DNA of 62,815 nucleotides from DATAMF01 sp036260665 (GCA_036260665.1 DATAMF010000240.1:1-62815), one strand, 5' to 3'; shown: positions 1 through 8,505, counted from the stretch's first letter. A program made the numbers and translations. Notes: a model not told the origin generated them from the letters alone.

Positions 1-258
1 TTCGGAAGCCGTCTCAGGAATGGGCACCAGTCCCACTTTGCAGGAATGGCTTAGGCGGGCAAAATGCCTGTGTCGTATTTGGTACGGTGTAAGTAAGCGC
101 GAAATCAGGCCACTATTTATTGGCTGACCAACGCCGACATAGTGGCCTGTTCGATCTGCTGCTGGCTCTGACTTGCTCGCGCACACAGTCCTGAGCCGCC
201 CGCCGAAAGCCATTCCTGCAAAGTGGGACTGGTGCCCATTCCTGAGACGGCTTCCGAA
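1..258. repeat. Fold-back inverted repeat at the window edge
   Basis: Bases 1-52 are an exact reverse complement of 207-258, and 106-115 of 140-149 (CAGGCCACTA/TAGTGGCCTG); both pairs centre near base 128. Positions 53-105 and 150-206 match only patchily. The right arm lies inside the 3' end of the transglycosylase gene, so the left arm encodes the same residues (SEAVSGMGTSPTLQEWL) on the + strand, in an open frame that enters from outside the window and stops at 125-127. It may be a real inverted partial duplication, but a fold-back artefact at a contig end fits as well. Confidence 0.85.
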
Positions 259-599
259 TAGATGCGTGCCCCCCAATAGTAGTAGCGTTGTGTTTCCGGC
301 ATCCAGGCCGCCCATCCTCGATTGATGACACCGTGACCGCCGTTGTATCCCGCCAGCGCCAGTCCGACATGACCTTCCGCCACTTCCAGTCCGCCTTTGA
401 GATAATCCATGCCACGCCGCGCATTGGTTTGGACATCAAGCATATCCTCGCCATCGGAGAAGTGGAAAGGCATCACCTGGAACAATCCCTGCGCACCGGC
501 ATAGGAAGAAACCATCGGATCGCCGCAACTTTCAATTTGAATAACCGTGGCAATCAGATTTGGGTCTACTTCATAGAGAATAGCCCATGCTTTGATCAA
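117..599 (-). CDS. Lytic transglycosylase, catalytic (SLT) part, downstream of an in-frame stop
   Basis: This is the catalytic portion of a family-1 soluble-lytic-transglycosylase-like murein hydrolase, which cleaves the MurNAc-GlcNAc bond. The motif ATVIQIES carries the catalytic Glu; GAQGLFQVMP, RRGMDYLKGG and LALAGYNGG are the other hallmark motifs. It is in the same frame as the segment at 612-908, separated only by a TAG at 612-614 and four codons (YWAT). The possible TTG start at 599 has no convincing ribosome binding site and lies inside the conserved lead-in to the domain (YW-TLI-WA), so I read it as the C-terminal half of one gene, not a separate gene. Its 3' end lies in the fold-back repeat at the window edge, so the last residues may be unreliable. 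Confidence 0.75.
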   Translation of the reverse strand: MIKAWAILYEVDPNLIATVIQIESCGDPMVSSYAGAQGLFQVMPFHFSDGEDMLDVQTNARRGMDYLKGGLEVAEGHVGLALAGYNGGHGVINRGWAAWMPETQRYYYWGARIYSEAVSGMGTSPTLQEWLSAGGSGLCARASQSQQQIEQATMSALVSQ

Positions 600-611
600 G
601 GTGGCCCAATA

Positions 612-908
612 CTACACTTCAGGCGTGAAGACGGCAGAAAGTGGAGCAACCGCCGCAGCCGCCCCCATCGCACTTTGGGCATAATAGGCCCGATTCGTAT
701 CCACCACTTCGTAGCGGGTGGCCTTATTCGCCGCCAGTCGATCGGGTGTATCAAAGAGAGCGGCGGTCGCCAGGATAAGCCCGAAACCGGCCAGCCCCGA
801 CAGAATAAGAACAATAGCGGATAGCCCTACCCAAGCACGTTGGGTCAAGGAGGGTTGGGGAAGCGTTTTGGTTGGTTTAGCTGTTCGTCTCTGAGTAGTT
901 TGTGCCAT
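612..908 (-). CDS. N-terminal membrane-anchor part of the interrupted lytic transglycosylase
   Basis: 98 codons: a basic, Pro/Thr-rich cytoplasmic start, one hydrophobic segment at about residues 27-51 (signal anchor), then a short extracytoplasmic linker ending in FTPEV before a TAG at 612-614. In the same frame the SLT domain resumes with YWATLIKAW, so replacing TAG by a sense codon gives one membrane-anchored transglycosylase of about 263 residues. From family knowledge Gln is usual in this lead-in (EVQYW), and a single C-to-T change turns CAG into TAG. I call this the first half of a gene with a nonsense change, read-through site or sequence error. It is divergent from the TPR gene at 1041. 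Confidence 0.7.
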   Translation of the reverse strand: MAQTTQRRTAKPTKTLPQPSLTQRAWVGLSAIVLILSGLAGFGLILATAALFDTPDRLAANKATRYEVVDTNRAYYAQSAMGAAAAVAPLSAVFTPEV

Positions 909-1040
909 AGAAATTAGAACGCATGTTCAATCTTCGACTATTACAGCATACCAGAAGGTGGGTTCAGGAGTCAATAGACCTGACGTAAAATATTAAATAG
1001 AATATTAGACGTTACCGGCTTGTACAGAATCAGGACCAGA

Positions 1041-2285
1041 ATGAGCATCGAAACAGTTGATCGTTATTTAGATGTGGGCGATCTGAAACGCGCAGAAATT
1101 CTTATTGCTCGCTTGCTGCGCGCTTCGGCGCAGGACTCAGAAGATCAGGCACAGGTGCTGCTCCGCCGATCCCGCGTACGATTACTGAGCGAAAAGCCGG
1201 ATGAAGCGCTCAATGACCTCCAGGCATGCCTGACCATGCAGCCCTGGCTTGCTGATCAGCCGCAGGTTATGGAGTTGCAGGCTGATATTTCCTTTGCGCG
1301 TTTTGAACTCGCCCCCGTCGGATTTGCGGATCGGGCTAACGCTGATCGTGCCTTAGCTTGTTATGATCTCCTCATCCGTCAATATCCAGAGTATGCTAAT
1401 TTGGGGTGGTTGTTGTATCAGAAAGGCCGCGTGCTGATCAGTGCTGATCAAACAGAGGAGGCGGTTACAGCCTTTCGGCAGGCCCTCGAAAAACCCAGTC
1501 ACATCGTCGCACTGCCCGCGCTGTGTTATGAGCGCCTCGGGTTTGTGGAATTGTTCGATTATCGAAACCCGGTTAGTGCGCTTGCGTATTTTACTCAGGC
1601 AGCCCAACTCTACCCATCAGGCGAAAATGCGGGATGGCTGGTCCAGCTTCATATTCTACGCAGCCGTGCGTTACGCGAGCAGCGCCGTTATACCGAGGCG
1701 TTAGTTGTGGCCCGCCAGGCGCATGCCATCATTGATATGTCGGCCCCCGATTATCATCGCACCCTGGCCGAAGCGTATTTAGCGATTGGTGAAGCACTGG
1801 CTCATATTCCAGGACGGGATGAAGACGCGATTGAATATTTGGTGCAGTTCCTGTTGATCAGCAGACGACCATTAGGGGTTGATGTCACCTGGAGCCAGGT
1901 TTATGAAACCATTGCCGGTCTGTCATTTCGGTTAGAGCGTTATGAACAGGCGTTGGCTTCCTACTTGCATACCCTTGCCTTTAACCCTTACCATCCACTG
2001 GCAGCCACCTTGTTTTATCAGATAGCCCGGTGTTACTACCGGATCGGGAGTTACAAAAAAGTAGTGGAAACGATTGATCAGATGCAGCACCTCGCGCTGG
2101 CGGATAATGCCCCAATCCGCGACCACCGCGTTTATAATGTGTTAGGCAATGCATGGTTTTCCCTTCGAAAATACCAGCAGGCCGCTGAAGCCTATGAGCA
2201 GGCGTTGGCGTTAAGCCCTGGTGGAGAATACGAAGTACAGATTCAGACTTATCTACGGCTGTCGCAAAAGTTGAGTGTGGGATAA
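1041..2285 (+). CDS. Tetratricopeptide-repeat protein
   Basis: 414-residue soluble protein built almost wholly of helical TPR-like repeats, the clearest near the C-terminus (VYNVLGNAWFSLRKYQQAAEAYEQALALS pattern, split here as one repeat of about 34 residues). No signal peptide, membrane segment or enzymatic motif is visible, so it is probably a scaffold or partner-binding protein in the cytoplasm. I start at ATG 1041, with AGGA 8 bases upstream; the frame is open to a TTG at 1020 that lacks a ribosome binding site. Only 5 bases separate it from trmFO, so the two are likely co-transcribed. The partner is unknown. Confidence 0.75.
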   Translation: MSIETVDRYLDVGDLKRAEILIARLLRASAQDSEDQAQVLLRRSRVRLLSEKPDEALNDLQACLTMQPWLADQPQVMELQADISFARFELAPVGFADRANADRALACYDLLIRQYPEYANLGWLLYQKGRVLISADQTEEAVTAFRQALEKPSHIVALPALCYERLGFVELFDYRNPVSALAYFTQAAQLYPSGENAGWLVQLHILRSRALREQRRYTEALVVARQAHAIIDMSAPDYHRTLAEAYLAIGEALAHIPGRDEDAIEYLVQFLLISRRPLGVDVTWSQVYETIAGLSFRLERYEQALASYLHTLAFNPYHPLAATLFYQIARCYYRIGSYKKVVETIDQMQHLALADNAPIRDHRVYNVLGNAWFSLRKYQQAAEAYEQALALSPGGEYEVQIQTYLRLSQKLSVG

Positions 2286-2290
2286 ACAGT

Positions 2291-3604
2291 ATGGTGAATG
2301 TGATTGGTGGAGGTTTAGCAGGCTCCGAAGCCGCATGGCAGCTTGCCGAGCATGGAATGGATGTTCAGCTTTATGAAATGCGCCCGGTGCAATCTACACC
2401 AGCCCATCAAACGGATCGGCTGGCAGAATTAATATGCAGCAACTCGCTGGGGTCCGACTTAATTGATCGCGCCCCAGGCGTCTTAAAAGCCGAACTCCGG
2501 CGGTTGGGATCCCTCCTGCTGCGGTGTGCTGAACAATCAGCCGTACCTGCTGGTGGAGCCTTAGCAGTGGATCGTGATCTGTTTGCCGAATTGGTGACGC
2601 AGGCCATCCAGGAGCATCCTCGAATCACCCTGATCCGGGAAGAAGTCAAGACGATACCGGATGGACCCTGTGTGATCGCAACTGGGCCTCTCACAGCAGC
2701 CGCCTTGGCAAGTGAGATCGCCCAGTTGGTGGGTGAGCAATATCTCTACTTTTACGATGCGATTGCGCCCATGGTGATTGCGGAAAGCATTGATATGACC
2801 ATCGCGTTTCGAGCAAGTCGCTATGGTCGCGGCGAAGCAGAAGCGGGTGATTATATCAACTGCCCGATGACGCGTGAGGAATATGAACGTTTTGTTGAAG
2901 CCCTCCTGAGCGCTGAATGTATCGAGCTTCATGAATTTGAGCGGGAGAATCCTCAGTTTTTTGAAGGATGCCTCCCGGTTGAACAAATTGCCAAACGTGG
3001 TTCCCGTTCGCTGGCCTTTGGACCGATGCGCCCCGTGGGGTTAACCGATCCGCGAACCGGACGCCGCCCCTATGCCGTAGTCCAGTTGCGCCAGGATAAT
3101 CTGGCCGGAACGTTATACAATCTGGTCGGTTTTCAAACGAATTTGCGCTGGGGTGAGCAAAAACGCGTCTTCCAACTGATTCCGGGCCTTGAGCAGGCGG
3201 AATTTGCCCGCTACGGGCAGATGCATCGGAATACGTTTTTGAACTCACCTGTTCATTTGCGCCCCTCACTGCAATCGCAGCATCGTGATGATCTGTTTTT
3301 TGCGGGACAAATTACAGGGGTTGAGGGTTATGTGGGAAATATTGCCACTGGTTTGCTGGCCGGGATTAATCTCGCTCATCAGATTCAGGGACAGCCAGTT
3401 TGGATTCTGCCAGCGACAACCATGACGGGCGCATTATGTCATTACATCACCCATGCCGAACCGTCGAACTTCCAGCCCATGAAGGCGAACTTTGGGATTT
3501 TACCGGAACTGGACAATGCACCAAAAGGCAAACGTGACCGCCAGCGTTTATATTCAGAACGCGCTTTGACAGATATTGAACGATTCCTTCAGCAAATGGC
3601 ATAG
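2291..3604 (+). CDS. trmFO: Methylenetetrahydrofolate-tRNA-(uracil-5-)-methyltransferase TrmFO
   Basis: FAD- and folate-dependent enzyme that makes m5U54 (ribothymidine) in the T-loop of tRNA, using methylene-THF as carbon donor. 437 residues, the usual family length. The N-terminal dinucleotide-binding motif is GGGLAGSEAAW (residues 6-16); the conserved CSNSLGSD motif starts at Cys49 and the second conserved cysteine is in YINCPMT. FAGQITGVEGYVGNIATGL and the C-terminal PMKANFGILPEL are TrmFO hallmarks. It follows the TPR gene by 5 bases. TrmFO replaces the SAM-dependent TrmA in many Gram-positive-like and deep-branching bacteria. Confidence 0.97.
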   Translation: MVNVIGGGLAGSEAAWQLAEHGMDVQLYEMRPVQSTPAHQTDRLAELICSNSLGSDLIDRAPGVLKAELRRLGSLLLRCAEQSAVPAGGALAVDRDLFAELVTQAIQEHPRITLIREEVKTIPDGPCVIATGPLTAAALASEIAQLVGEQYLYFYDAIAPMVIAESIDMTIAFRASRYGRGEAEAGDYINCPMTREEYERFVEALLSAECIELHEFERENPQFFEGCLPVEQIAKRGSRSLAFGPMRPVGLTDPRTGRRPYAVVQLRQDNLAGTLYNLVGFQTNLRWGEQKRVFQLIPGLEQAEFARYGQMHRNTFLNSPVHLRPSLQSQHRDDLFFAGQITGVEGYVGNIATGLLAGINLAHQIQGQPVWILPATTMTGALCHYITHAEPSNFQPMKANFGILPELDNAPKGKRDRQRLYSERALTDIERFLQQMA

Positions 3605-3636
3605 CATTCAAGCAAGAAATTCCGGGTACCGATATA

Positions 3637-5109
3637 ATGGAAGTATGGGAATCGAATTCGGGTGCGGGGATCAGTAACTTGAGAGAAAGACTGCCGGAAA
3701 TGGACTCTTTGAATAGTTGGTTGGCATCGCGAAAGGAACGGTTAGTACGGGCAGCAGTCTACGAAATGACGGATCGTGAGGCGCTCCGCCAGCAAGCTCT
3801 TGTACCCATGACTGCCTTCTTTGACAGTCTGATCCAGGCCACGGATCCCCAGCAACAGGAAGCCCTGCAAGCCGTTTTGCGTCGCTGGGTAGCCGCGACC
3901 ACCTTAGCTGACGGGGAACCTGCCGGATTGCTTCCCGTTCTGAGTGCAATCAAGCGTGTGATCTGGAACGAGTTTCAGGCTGATCCTCCCCTGGAAGACC
4001 CGCTGGGACTTGCTGTTCGTCTGGATCAAGTGATCAATGTGGGGGTCGAGTATTTAGCAAGAATTGAGGGCGAGGCACTGTGGGAAGCTGCTCAGCGCAA
4101 GTTAACGGCTGCCACGGCATCTGCCTCGGATGACCGAGTTAAAGAGAGCTTTGTCTCGGTCGCTGCGCATGAGTTAAAAACGCCGCTCACCGTTATTGAA
4201 GGTTACGCGAATATGCTCCGTCTGGAATTTGAAGAGACACCCGGACAGCGGGGGGCATCGATGGTGCGGGGTATTCAGACCGGAATCGAACGTCTTCGCC
4301 AACTAATCGACGATATGATCGATGTCTCGCTGATCGAAATGGGGCTTCTGAGTCTTGAATTTCAGCCGGTCTGGATGCGGCGCGTCTTTGATATTATCGA
4401 GTTCGAACTCAATACGGTTGTGAGTGAACGCCGCTTGCTGTTGGACATCCAGCGCGACTCGATTGTGGGGCGTCCAACAGTTGGTGATCCCACACGGCTG
4501 ATGCAGGCCCTTCAGAAGATTCTATTGAACGCCGTCAAGTATACGCCGGATGGCGGGCAAATCACGGTGTCGGGTCGCGATCTGGATAAATTTATGGAGA
4601 TCACGGTTGAAGATACGGGTATCGGAATTGCACCTGAAAACCTGGAGCGTATATTTGAAAAGTTTTCAGCCATTGGTGATGTCACCCGCCACTCCAGCGG
4701 TAAAACCAAGTTCAAAGGGGGCGGAGCCGGACTGGGCTTAGTGATTGCACGCGGCATTATTGAGGCTCACGGTGGCACAATTTGGGCTGAAAGTCCTGGT
4801 TATGATGAACAAGCATTTCCCGGAAGCCGATTTCACATTTTGCTCCCCATGAAAGACGTTTCGGCTGGAGAGGGTATGTCGCCCTTAATCGCGGCGGCCA
4901 TGAGTACAGTAGGCAGACAAGCCGTTGAACTTCCTGACAGTGTGACTCTGACCGCGCTTGTTCACAGCCCCGAAAAGGCGGTGGTCCAGGCCAGGGATCG
5001 ATCAGGTGAGGCGATTAGCGATGTATTGATCGGGGAGACGTCGAATCCTGTAGCGGGTGAAGCCAGTACAGAGCAATTGAGTGGGACGGGTGAAGGCGAA
5101 GGAGGATAG
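3637..5109 (+). CDS. Cytoplasmic sensor histidine kinase
   Basis: 490 residues, no membrane segment. The first 150 or so residues are a helical region I do not recognise; then HisKA with the phospho-acceptor His178 in VAAHELKTPLT, and a HATPase_c domain with N box (LNAVKYTPDGG), G1 (DTGIGIAPE), F box (IFEKF) and G2 (GGAGLGLVIARGIIEAHGG). A tail of about 80 residues after the ATPase is low in recognisable features. No response regulator is adjacent, so it is an orphan here. The start is uncertain: ATG 3637 overlaps a TATAAT hexamer (3633-3638), and TTG 3679 or ATG 3700 are alternatives. The 3' end overlaps hflX by 29 bases. Confidence 0.9.
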   Translation: MEVWESNSGAGISNLRERLPEMDSLNSWLASRKERLVRAAVYEMTDREALRQQALVPMTAFFDSLIQATDPQQQEALQAVLRRWVAATTLADGEPAGLLPVLSAIKRVIWNEFQADPPLEDPLGLAVRLDQVINVGVEYLARIEGEALWEAAQRKLTAATASASDDRVKESFVSVAAHELKTPLTVIEGYANMLRLEFEETPGQRGASMVRGIQTGIERLRQLIDDMIDVSLIEMGLLSLEFQPVWMRRVFDIIEFELNTVVSERRLLLDIQRDSIVGRPTVGDPTRLMQALQKILLNAVKYTPDGGQITVSGRDLDKFMEITVEDTGIGIAPENLERIFEKFSAIGDVTRHSSGKTKFKGGGAGLGLVIARGIIEAHGGTIWAESPGYDEQAFPGSRFHILLPMKDVSAGEGMSPLIAAAMSTVGRQAVELPDSVTLTALVHSPEKAVVQARDRSGEAISDVLIGETSNPVAGEASTEQLSGTGEGEGG

Positions 5110-6430
5110 CTTTACGAACGAACACACCGATAATGCTAAAGAACGGGCGATTCTGATTGGGGTGGAAATAAAAGGCAGCCATCCGCTGTTTACAATGGAT
5201 GATTCATTGGATGAACTGGCGCTGTTGGCTTCAACGGCTGGCGTTGAAGTTCGAGGGCGTGTGGTGCAGCACATGGCGCGAATTGACTCGGCTACATTTG
5301 TTGGGTCCGGTAAACTGGAAGAAATCAAACAGATGCTGCCCGAACTCGACGCGAATATGGTCATCTTTGATGATGAACTTTCAGCACGTCATCAGCGGGA
5401 ACTTGATGCAGTACTCGGCAACAATATAAAAGTATTGGATCGTTCGGCGCTGATCCTGGATATTTTCGCCCAACATGCGGCGACACGTGAAGGAGCGCTG
5501 CAAGTCGAACTGGCGCAGTATGAATATCGCCTCCCACGCTTAACTCACCAGTGGAGCCATCTGGCCCGGCAAGCGGGTGGCGGTGGCGGACGCGGCGGTA
5601 CCGGAGGGGTGGGATTACGCGGCCCCGGTGAAACACAGCTAGAAGTAGACCGCCGCGAGATTCGGCGGCGTATCACGAAACTGCGCGAAGAGCTGGAAGA
5701 TGTCCGTGCCCATCGCCAGCGCCATCGCGCCCAGCGCGAACGGGCCGGTATGCCGGTGGTTGCCCTGGTGGGTTACACGAATGCAGGCAAGTCAACGCTG
5801 CTGAATGCGCTGTCCGGTGCGGATGTTTATGTTGCGAATCAGCTCTTCGCAACGCTGGACACCACGACCCGCCGTGTGAAGTTACCCAGCGGCCAAGTGA
5901 TCCTGCTTTCGGATACGGTTGGATTTATCCAAAAACTTCCGGTTACGCTGGTTGCCGCCTTCAGAGCCACATTGGAGGAAGTCACAGAAGCCGATTTGCT
6001 GGTCCATGTGGTGGACGCCCACCACAAGCTGTTCGAGGATCATATTGATGTGGTAGAAGACACGCTTGCCGAGTTGGAAGCCTCGCGCATTCCCAAGATT
6101 TTGGTTTTAAACAAGATGGACCTTGGCGAAGCGAGTGAAACGGCGGATTATAAAGCGCTGGGTTATAGAGCGGTTGTTCACACCTCCGCCGCTCGTGGTA
6201 CGGGGTTGGATACACTCCTCAACACCATCTCGCGCGAACTGACGGAAAATATGGAGCGCATCAATGTGCTGCTGCCTTATTCATTAGGTGAATGGTTGGG
6301 CGCGATTCATAATCAGGGTATTGTTGAAAAGGAAACACATACCGAAGAAGGTGTTAAACTTGTGGCCCGGATTCCTGCCCGGTTAGCAGGACGCTTGAAA
6401 CAGGCGCTGGCCGAGAAACCAGGAGAGTAA
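5081..6430 (+). CDS. hflX: Ribosome-associated GTPase HflX
   Basis: 449 residues. HflX binds the 50S/70S ribosome, splits stalled ribosomes in some bacteria and hydrolyses GTP. The N-terminal nucleotide-binding region is followed by the glycine-rich loop RGGTGGVGLRGPGETQLE and a basic coiled coil, then the G domain: G1 GYTNAGKST at 231-239, G3 DTVGFIQKLP, G4 NKMD. The C-terminal small domain is present. The start is a GTG inside the kinase gene; the strong AAGGAGG at 5098-5104 is not followed by any in-frame start codon at normal distance, so the exact start is unsure. Three bases separate it from the next gene. Confidence 0.95.
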   Translation: MGRVKAKEDSFTNEHTDNAKERAILIGVEIKGSHPLFTMDDSLDELALLASTAGVEVRGRVVQHMARIDSATFVGSGKLEEIKQMLPELDANMVIFDDELSARHQRELDAVLGNNIKVLDRSALILDIFAQHAATREGALQVELAQYEYRLPRLTHQWSHLARQAGGGGGRGGTGGVGLRGPGETQLEVDRREIRRRITKLREELEDVRAHRQRHRAQRERAGMPVVALVGYTNAGKSTLLNALSGADVYVANQLFATLDTTTRRVKLPSGQVILLSDTVGFIQKLPVTLVAAFRATLEEVTEADLLVHVVDAHHKLFEDHIDVVEDTLAELEASRIPKILVLNKMDLGEASETADYKALGYRAVVHTSAARGTGLDTLLNTISRELTENMERINVLLPYSLGEWLGAIHNQGIVEKETHTEEGVKLVARIPARLAGRLKQALAEKPGE

Positions 6431-6433
6431 ACT

Positions 6434-6820
6434 GTGGGGGCAGTAGGGCGTTTTTTGCTTAAAATTTTGTGGCAGCCGTTTCGTCTGCTGCGCTGGCTGT
6501 TTGAATTGCTCTTTGGCCGTCTCATTCGGCAATTGGTCGAGCGGTTTGATTCATCACCCTATTTCAGCCAATTCATCAACCGCATCTCGTCCTCAATGGC
6601 GACTCAGCGCGGCCTGCTGCTGATGATTGGCACGGTGCTGTTGGTGATCAGTCTGGTTGTCCATGCGATTGTAATCATCGGCATTGTATCTACCGAACGA
6701 TATGATCGCAGTCTGTACTGGCTGTGCCTTCCCACGACGCTGTTACACCTGGGTGTGCTAATCGGCTTTACGGGGGCGATGATCGCAACGCCTCTCGGCC
6801 AGGGCTATAAAGATAAATGA
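6434..6820 (+). CDS. Small membrane protein, unknown function
   Basis: 128 residues, GTG start 3 bases after hflX, hence co-transcribed and probably coupled. The N-terminal third is amphipathic and basic/aromatic, and two clear hydrophobic segments follow (about residues 59-80 and 94-116). No family recognised. Ends 1 base before a convergent hairpin terminator. Confidence 0.7.
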   Translation: MGAVGRFLLKILWQPFRLLRWLFELLFGRLIRQLVERFDSSPYFSQFINRISSSMATQRGLLLMIGTVLLVISLVVHAIVIIGIVSTERYDRSLYWLCLPTTLLHLGVLIGFTGAMIATPLGQGYKDK

Positions 6821-6821
6821 G

Positions 6822-6847
6822 TTATCCGGGTCATTTGGCCCGGATAA
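6822..6847. terminator. Hairpin between convergent genes
   Basis: Perfect 9-bp stem TTATCCGGG/CCCGGATAA (6822-6830 with 6839-6847) and an 8-base loop, placed in the 29 bases between the hflX operon (+) and the recombinase gene (-). There is no long T run on either side, so it may work as a weak bidirectional terminator. Confidence 0.6.
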
Positions 6848-6849
6848 TC

Positions 6850-8271
6850 TTATGTCTGTGGGGGTAGATGGGTGTTTTTAGCTGCATCATCCACGCGCAG
6901 CGGGTCTGTGTGAGCATAATAAGCCCGTGTCGTTTCCACTGAACGGTGTCCCAGATAATCCTGTACCACGTCGAGTGAGTGTCCCGCGTTGATCAGTTGA
7001 GTCGCGCGCCAATGCCGGAAATCATGTGGGGTGATGTCCCGCAGTCCAAGCGCTAGTGCGGCGCGCTGAACCACGCGCCATGCGATAATCCGGCTCATCC
7101 GGCTTCCGTTGTAGCGCGCGTCATGGCTGACAAACAATGGAATATTCCCTTGTGCCGACGCCAGTAAGTTCGAACCGCGCGCCTCGATATAAGCACGAAT
7201 GGCAGGCAGCGAGTCTAAAAAGCGCAGGTAGTAAGCATGTCCGCCTTTGCCAGCAACCTCCACACGCAGTACCTCATTTTGATAGAGATAACGCGGCGGA
7301 AACTGATCCAGATTCAGACTCAATATTTCGCTGATCCGTCCGCCCGTTTCAGCCAGCGCATGCAGCAATGCCCGGTTCCGAAGACGTGTGAGTTCCCACT
7401 GCTGTATTTGATCCGGGTTTGCATTCGGTTTTTTGAGACGGGGTGGAAGCTCCTGTCGATCATAATAATAGATGACTTCATCCATATGGTCGGGCGGCTG
7501 CGGCGGTCCATGCTGCGGCGAACGGGCATTCAGTTGATCCCGCACGATCCGTTTAGCCTTTGCCAGCGGAAACTGGCGCGGCAGCCAGCCGTAATCATCC
7601 AGAAATTGGAGCCAGTTTTGCACCCCTGCCAGCCGGAGTTCCACCGTAGCTGCCTTATAACTCGGTTTGTTTGCGCCCGGTGAGAGCAGCCACTGCGCAA
7701 AATGGAGCAGAATCGGAGCATCTTCATCAGCTAACTCGGTAATGGGGGTATCCGCAATCGTCACATACCCCGCTTTTTGGATCGGAAGCAAATAGGTTGT
7801 GGTGCGATCTTCCAGAAAATTGAAGAATAAATCGAGCGCGCGCCGGTAGGAATCGATTGTGTGCGCCGATTTGAGCGTTGCCCGGTTCAAATATAGATCG
7901 CGCGCTTCACCAAACGTGAGATTAGTATTCTGTTTGTGAAAATAGCGTCCCACCAATCGCCGCAAAGCCTGATCGCGGTCTATTGTAAAATCCTCGACCC
8001 GTTCCGCTTCGACATACCAGGGAATTTTGTCTATCGTTTGAATGAGGATTGGAATCAGAAGCTGACCGTCTTGTTTAGCCTCATCCACAGTTTGAAGCAC
8101 GTTAGGTGCAGATAAACTATACGGACTCAAGAGAATAAGAATCGCGATAGTGCTGTCTTTTCGGGGATTCTTATCCAAAACGCGAACGTCTTCTTTAGCC
8201 AGCGCTGCTTTGAGCCAGTCCGCAAATGCTCCATCGGCTGCCACATAGTCTAAAACGACAGTTCGTTTCAT
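6850..8271 (-). CDS. Tyrosine recombinase with N-terminal TIR-like domain
   Basis: 473 residues. Residues 1 to about 110 resemble a TIR_2 fold: a first strand VVLDYV, then DGAFADWLKAALAKEDVRVLD, a strand AILILLSPYSLSAP and a strand LLIPILI. The segment between the second strand and AILILLSP is shorter than usual, and the position of the NADase Glu (WCxxE in active TIRs) appears to be Thr. Residues about 115-250 are a SAM-like core-binding domain (LTFGEARDLYLNR...). The catalytic domain is intact: Arg312 (GGRISEILSL), Lys342 (GKGGH), His416 and Arg419 (HDFRHW), His442 (LGHRS), Tyr451 (TTRAYY). The start has AAGGAAAAATA upstream. The substrate site is unknown; the repeat-rich region just upstream is a candidate. 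Confidence 0.85.
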   Translation of the reverse strand: MKRTVVLDYVAADGAFADWLKAALAKEDVRVLDKNPRKDSTIAILILLSPYSLSAPNVLQTVDEAKQDGQLLIPILIQTIDKIPWYVEAERVEDFTIDRDQALRRLVGRYFHKQNTNLTFGEARDLYLNRATLKSAHTIDSYRRALDLFFNFLEDRTTTYLLPIQKAGYVTIADTPITELADEDAPILLHFAQWLLSPGANKPSYKAATVELRLAGVQNWLQFLDDYGWLPRQFPLAKAKRIVRDQLNARSPQHGPPQPPDHMDEVIYYYDRQELPPRLKKPNANPDQIQQWELTRLRNRALLHALAETGGRISEILSLNLDQFPPRYLYQNEVLRVEVAGKGGHAYYLRFLDSLPAIRAYIEARGSNLLASAQGNIPLFVSHDARYNGSRMSRIIAWRVVQRAALALGLRDITPHDFRHWRATQLINAGHSLDVVQDYLGHRSVETTRAYYAHTDPLRVDDAAKNTHLPPQT

Positions 8272-8290
8272 TATTTTTCCTTTTTGACCC

Positions 8291-8332
8291 GTAACATAAG
8301 ATTATGATGTATCATTTCCTAAGTTATGTTAC
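8291..8332. repeat. Nested inverted repeat upstream of the TIR-recombinase
   Basis: Outer arms GTAACATAA (8291-8299) and TTATGTTAC (8324-8332) are perfect inverted repeats 24 bases apart. Inside sits a second palindrome ATGAT-GT-ATCAT (8304-8315). The outer pair begins 20 bases upstream of the recombinase start, so it could be an operator at the promoter or a recombinase binding site. Confidence 0.8.
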
Positions 8333-8339
8333 TTCAGTG

Positions 8340-8398
8340 CATGCCATAATGCAACATTCCCACCATGAATCCCACTATCCCACTTTGCATTTGGCATG
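8340..8398. repeat. Long-armed inverted repeat with TCCCAC repeats in the loop
   Basis: Left arm 8340-8354 reads CATGCCATAATGCAA; the reverse complement of the right arm 8385-8398 is CATGCCAAATGCAA, the same but for one extra T. The 30-base loop carries TCCCAC three times. The 9-mer CCCACTATC in the loop (8371-8379) recurs at 8411-8419. Confidence 0.8.
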
Positions 8399-8417
8399 AC
8401 ACCCTACTCCCCCACTA

Positions 8418-8445
8418 TCAGCCCTGAAAATATGTTCAGCCCTGA
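8418..8445. repeat. 10-bp direct repeat TCAGCCCTGA
   Basis: TCAGCCCTGA occurs at 8418-8427 and 8436-8445, same strand, 18 bases start to start. Spacing near two helical turns would suit two protein molecules bound on one face. Confidence 0.75.
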
Positions 8446-8491
8446 TGAGCTTTACAATATACTCAAGACTCAATACAACGATACCATTTAA

Positions 8492-8505
8492 CAGGATCAA
8501 TCCTG
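8492..8505. repeat. Palindrome CAGGAT-CA-ATCCTG
   Basis: Perfect 6-bp arms around a 2-base centre. Its half CCTGA resembles the end of the TCAGCCCTGA direct repeats 50-70 bases away. Confidence 0.6.

Noticed and set aside
2407..2694. Long reverse-strand open frames inside trmFO, ribokinase, uvrB and others
   Set aside because: They lie opposite well-supported genes, have no ribosome binding sites and show no motif.
3633..3638. TATAAT just at the histidine-kinase start as a promoter
   Set aside because: No -35 box at a suitable distance; the hexamer overlaps the likely start codon.
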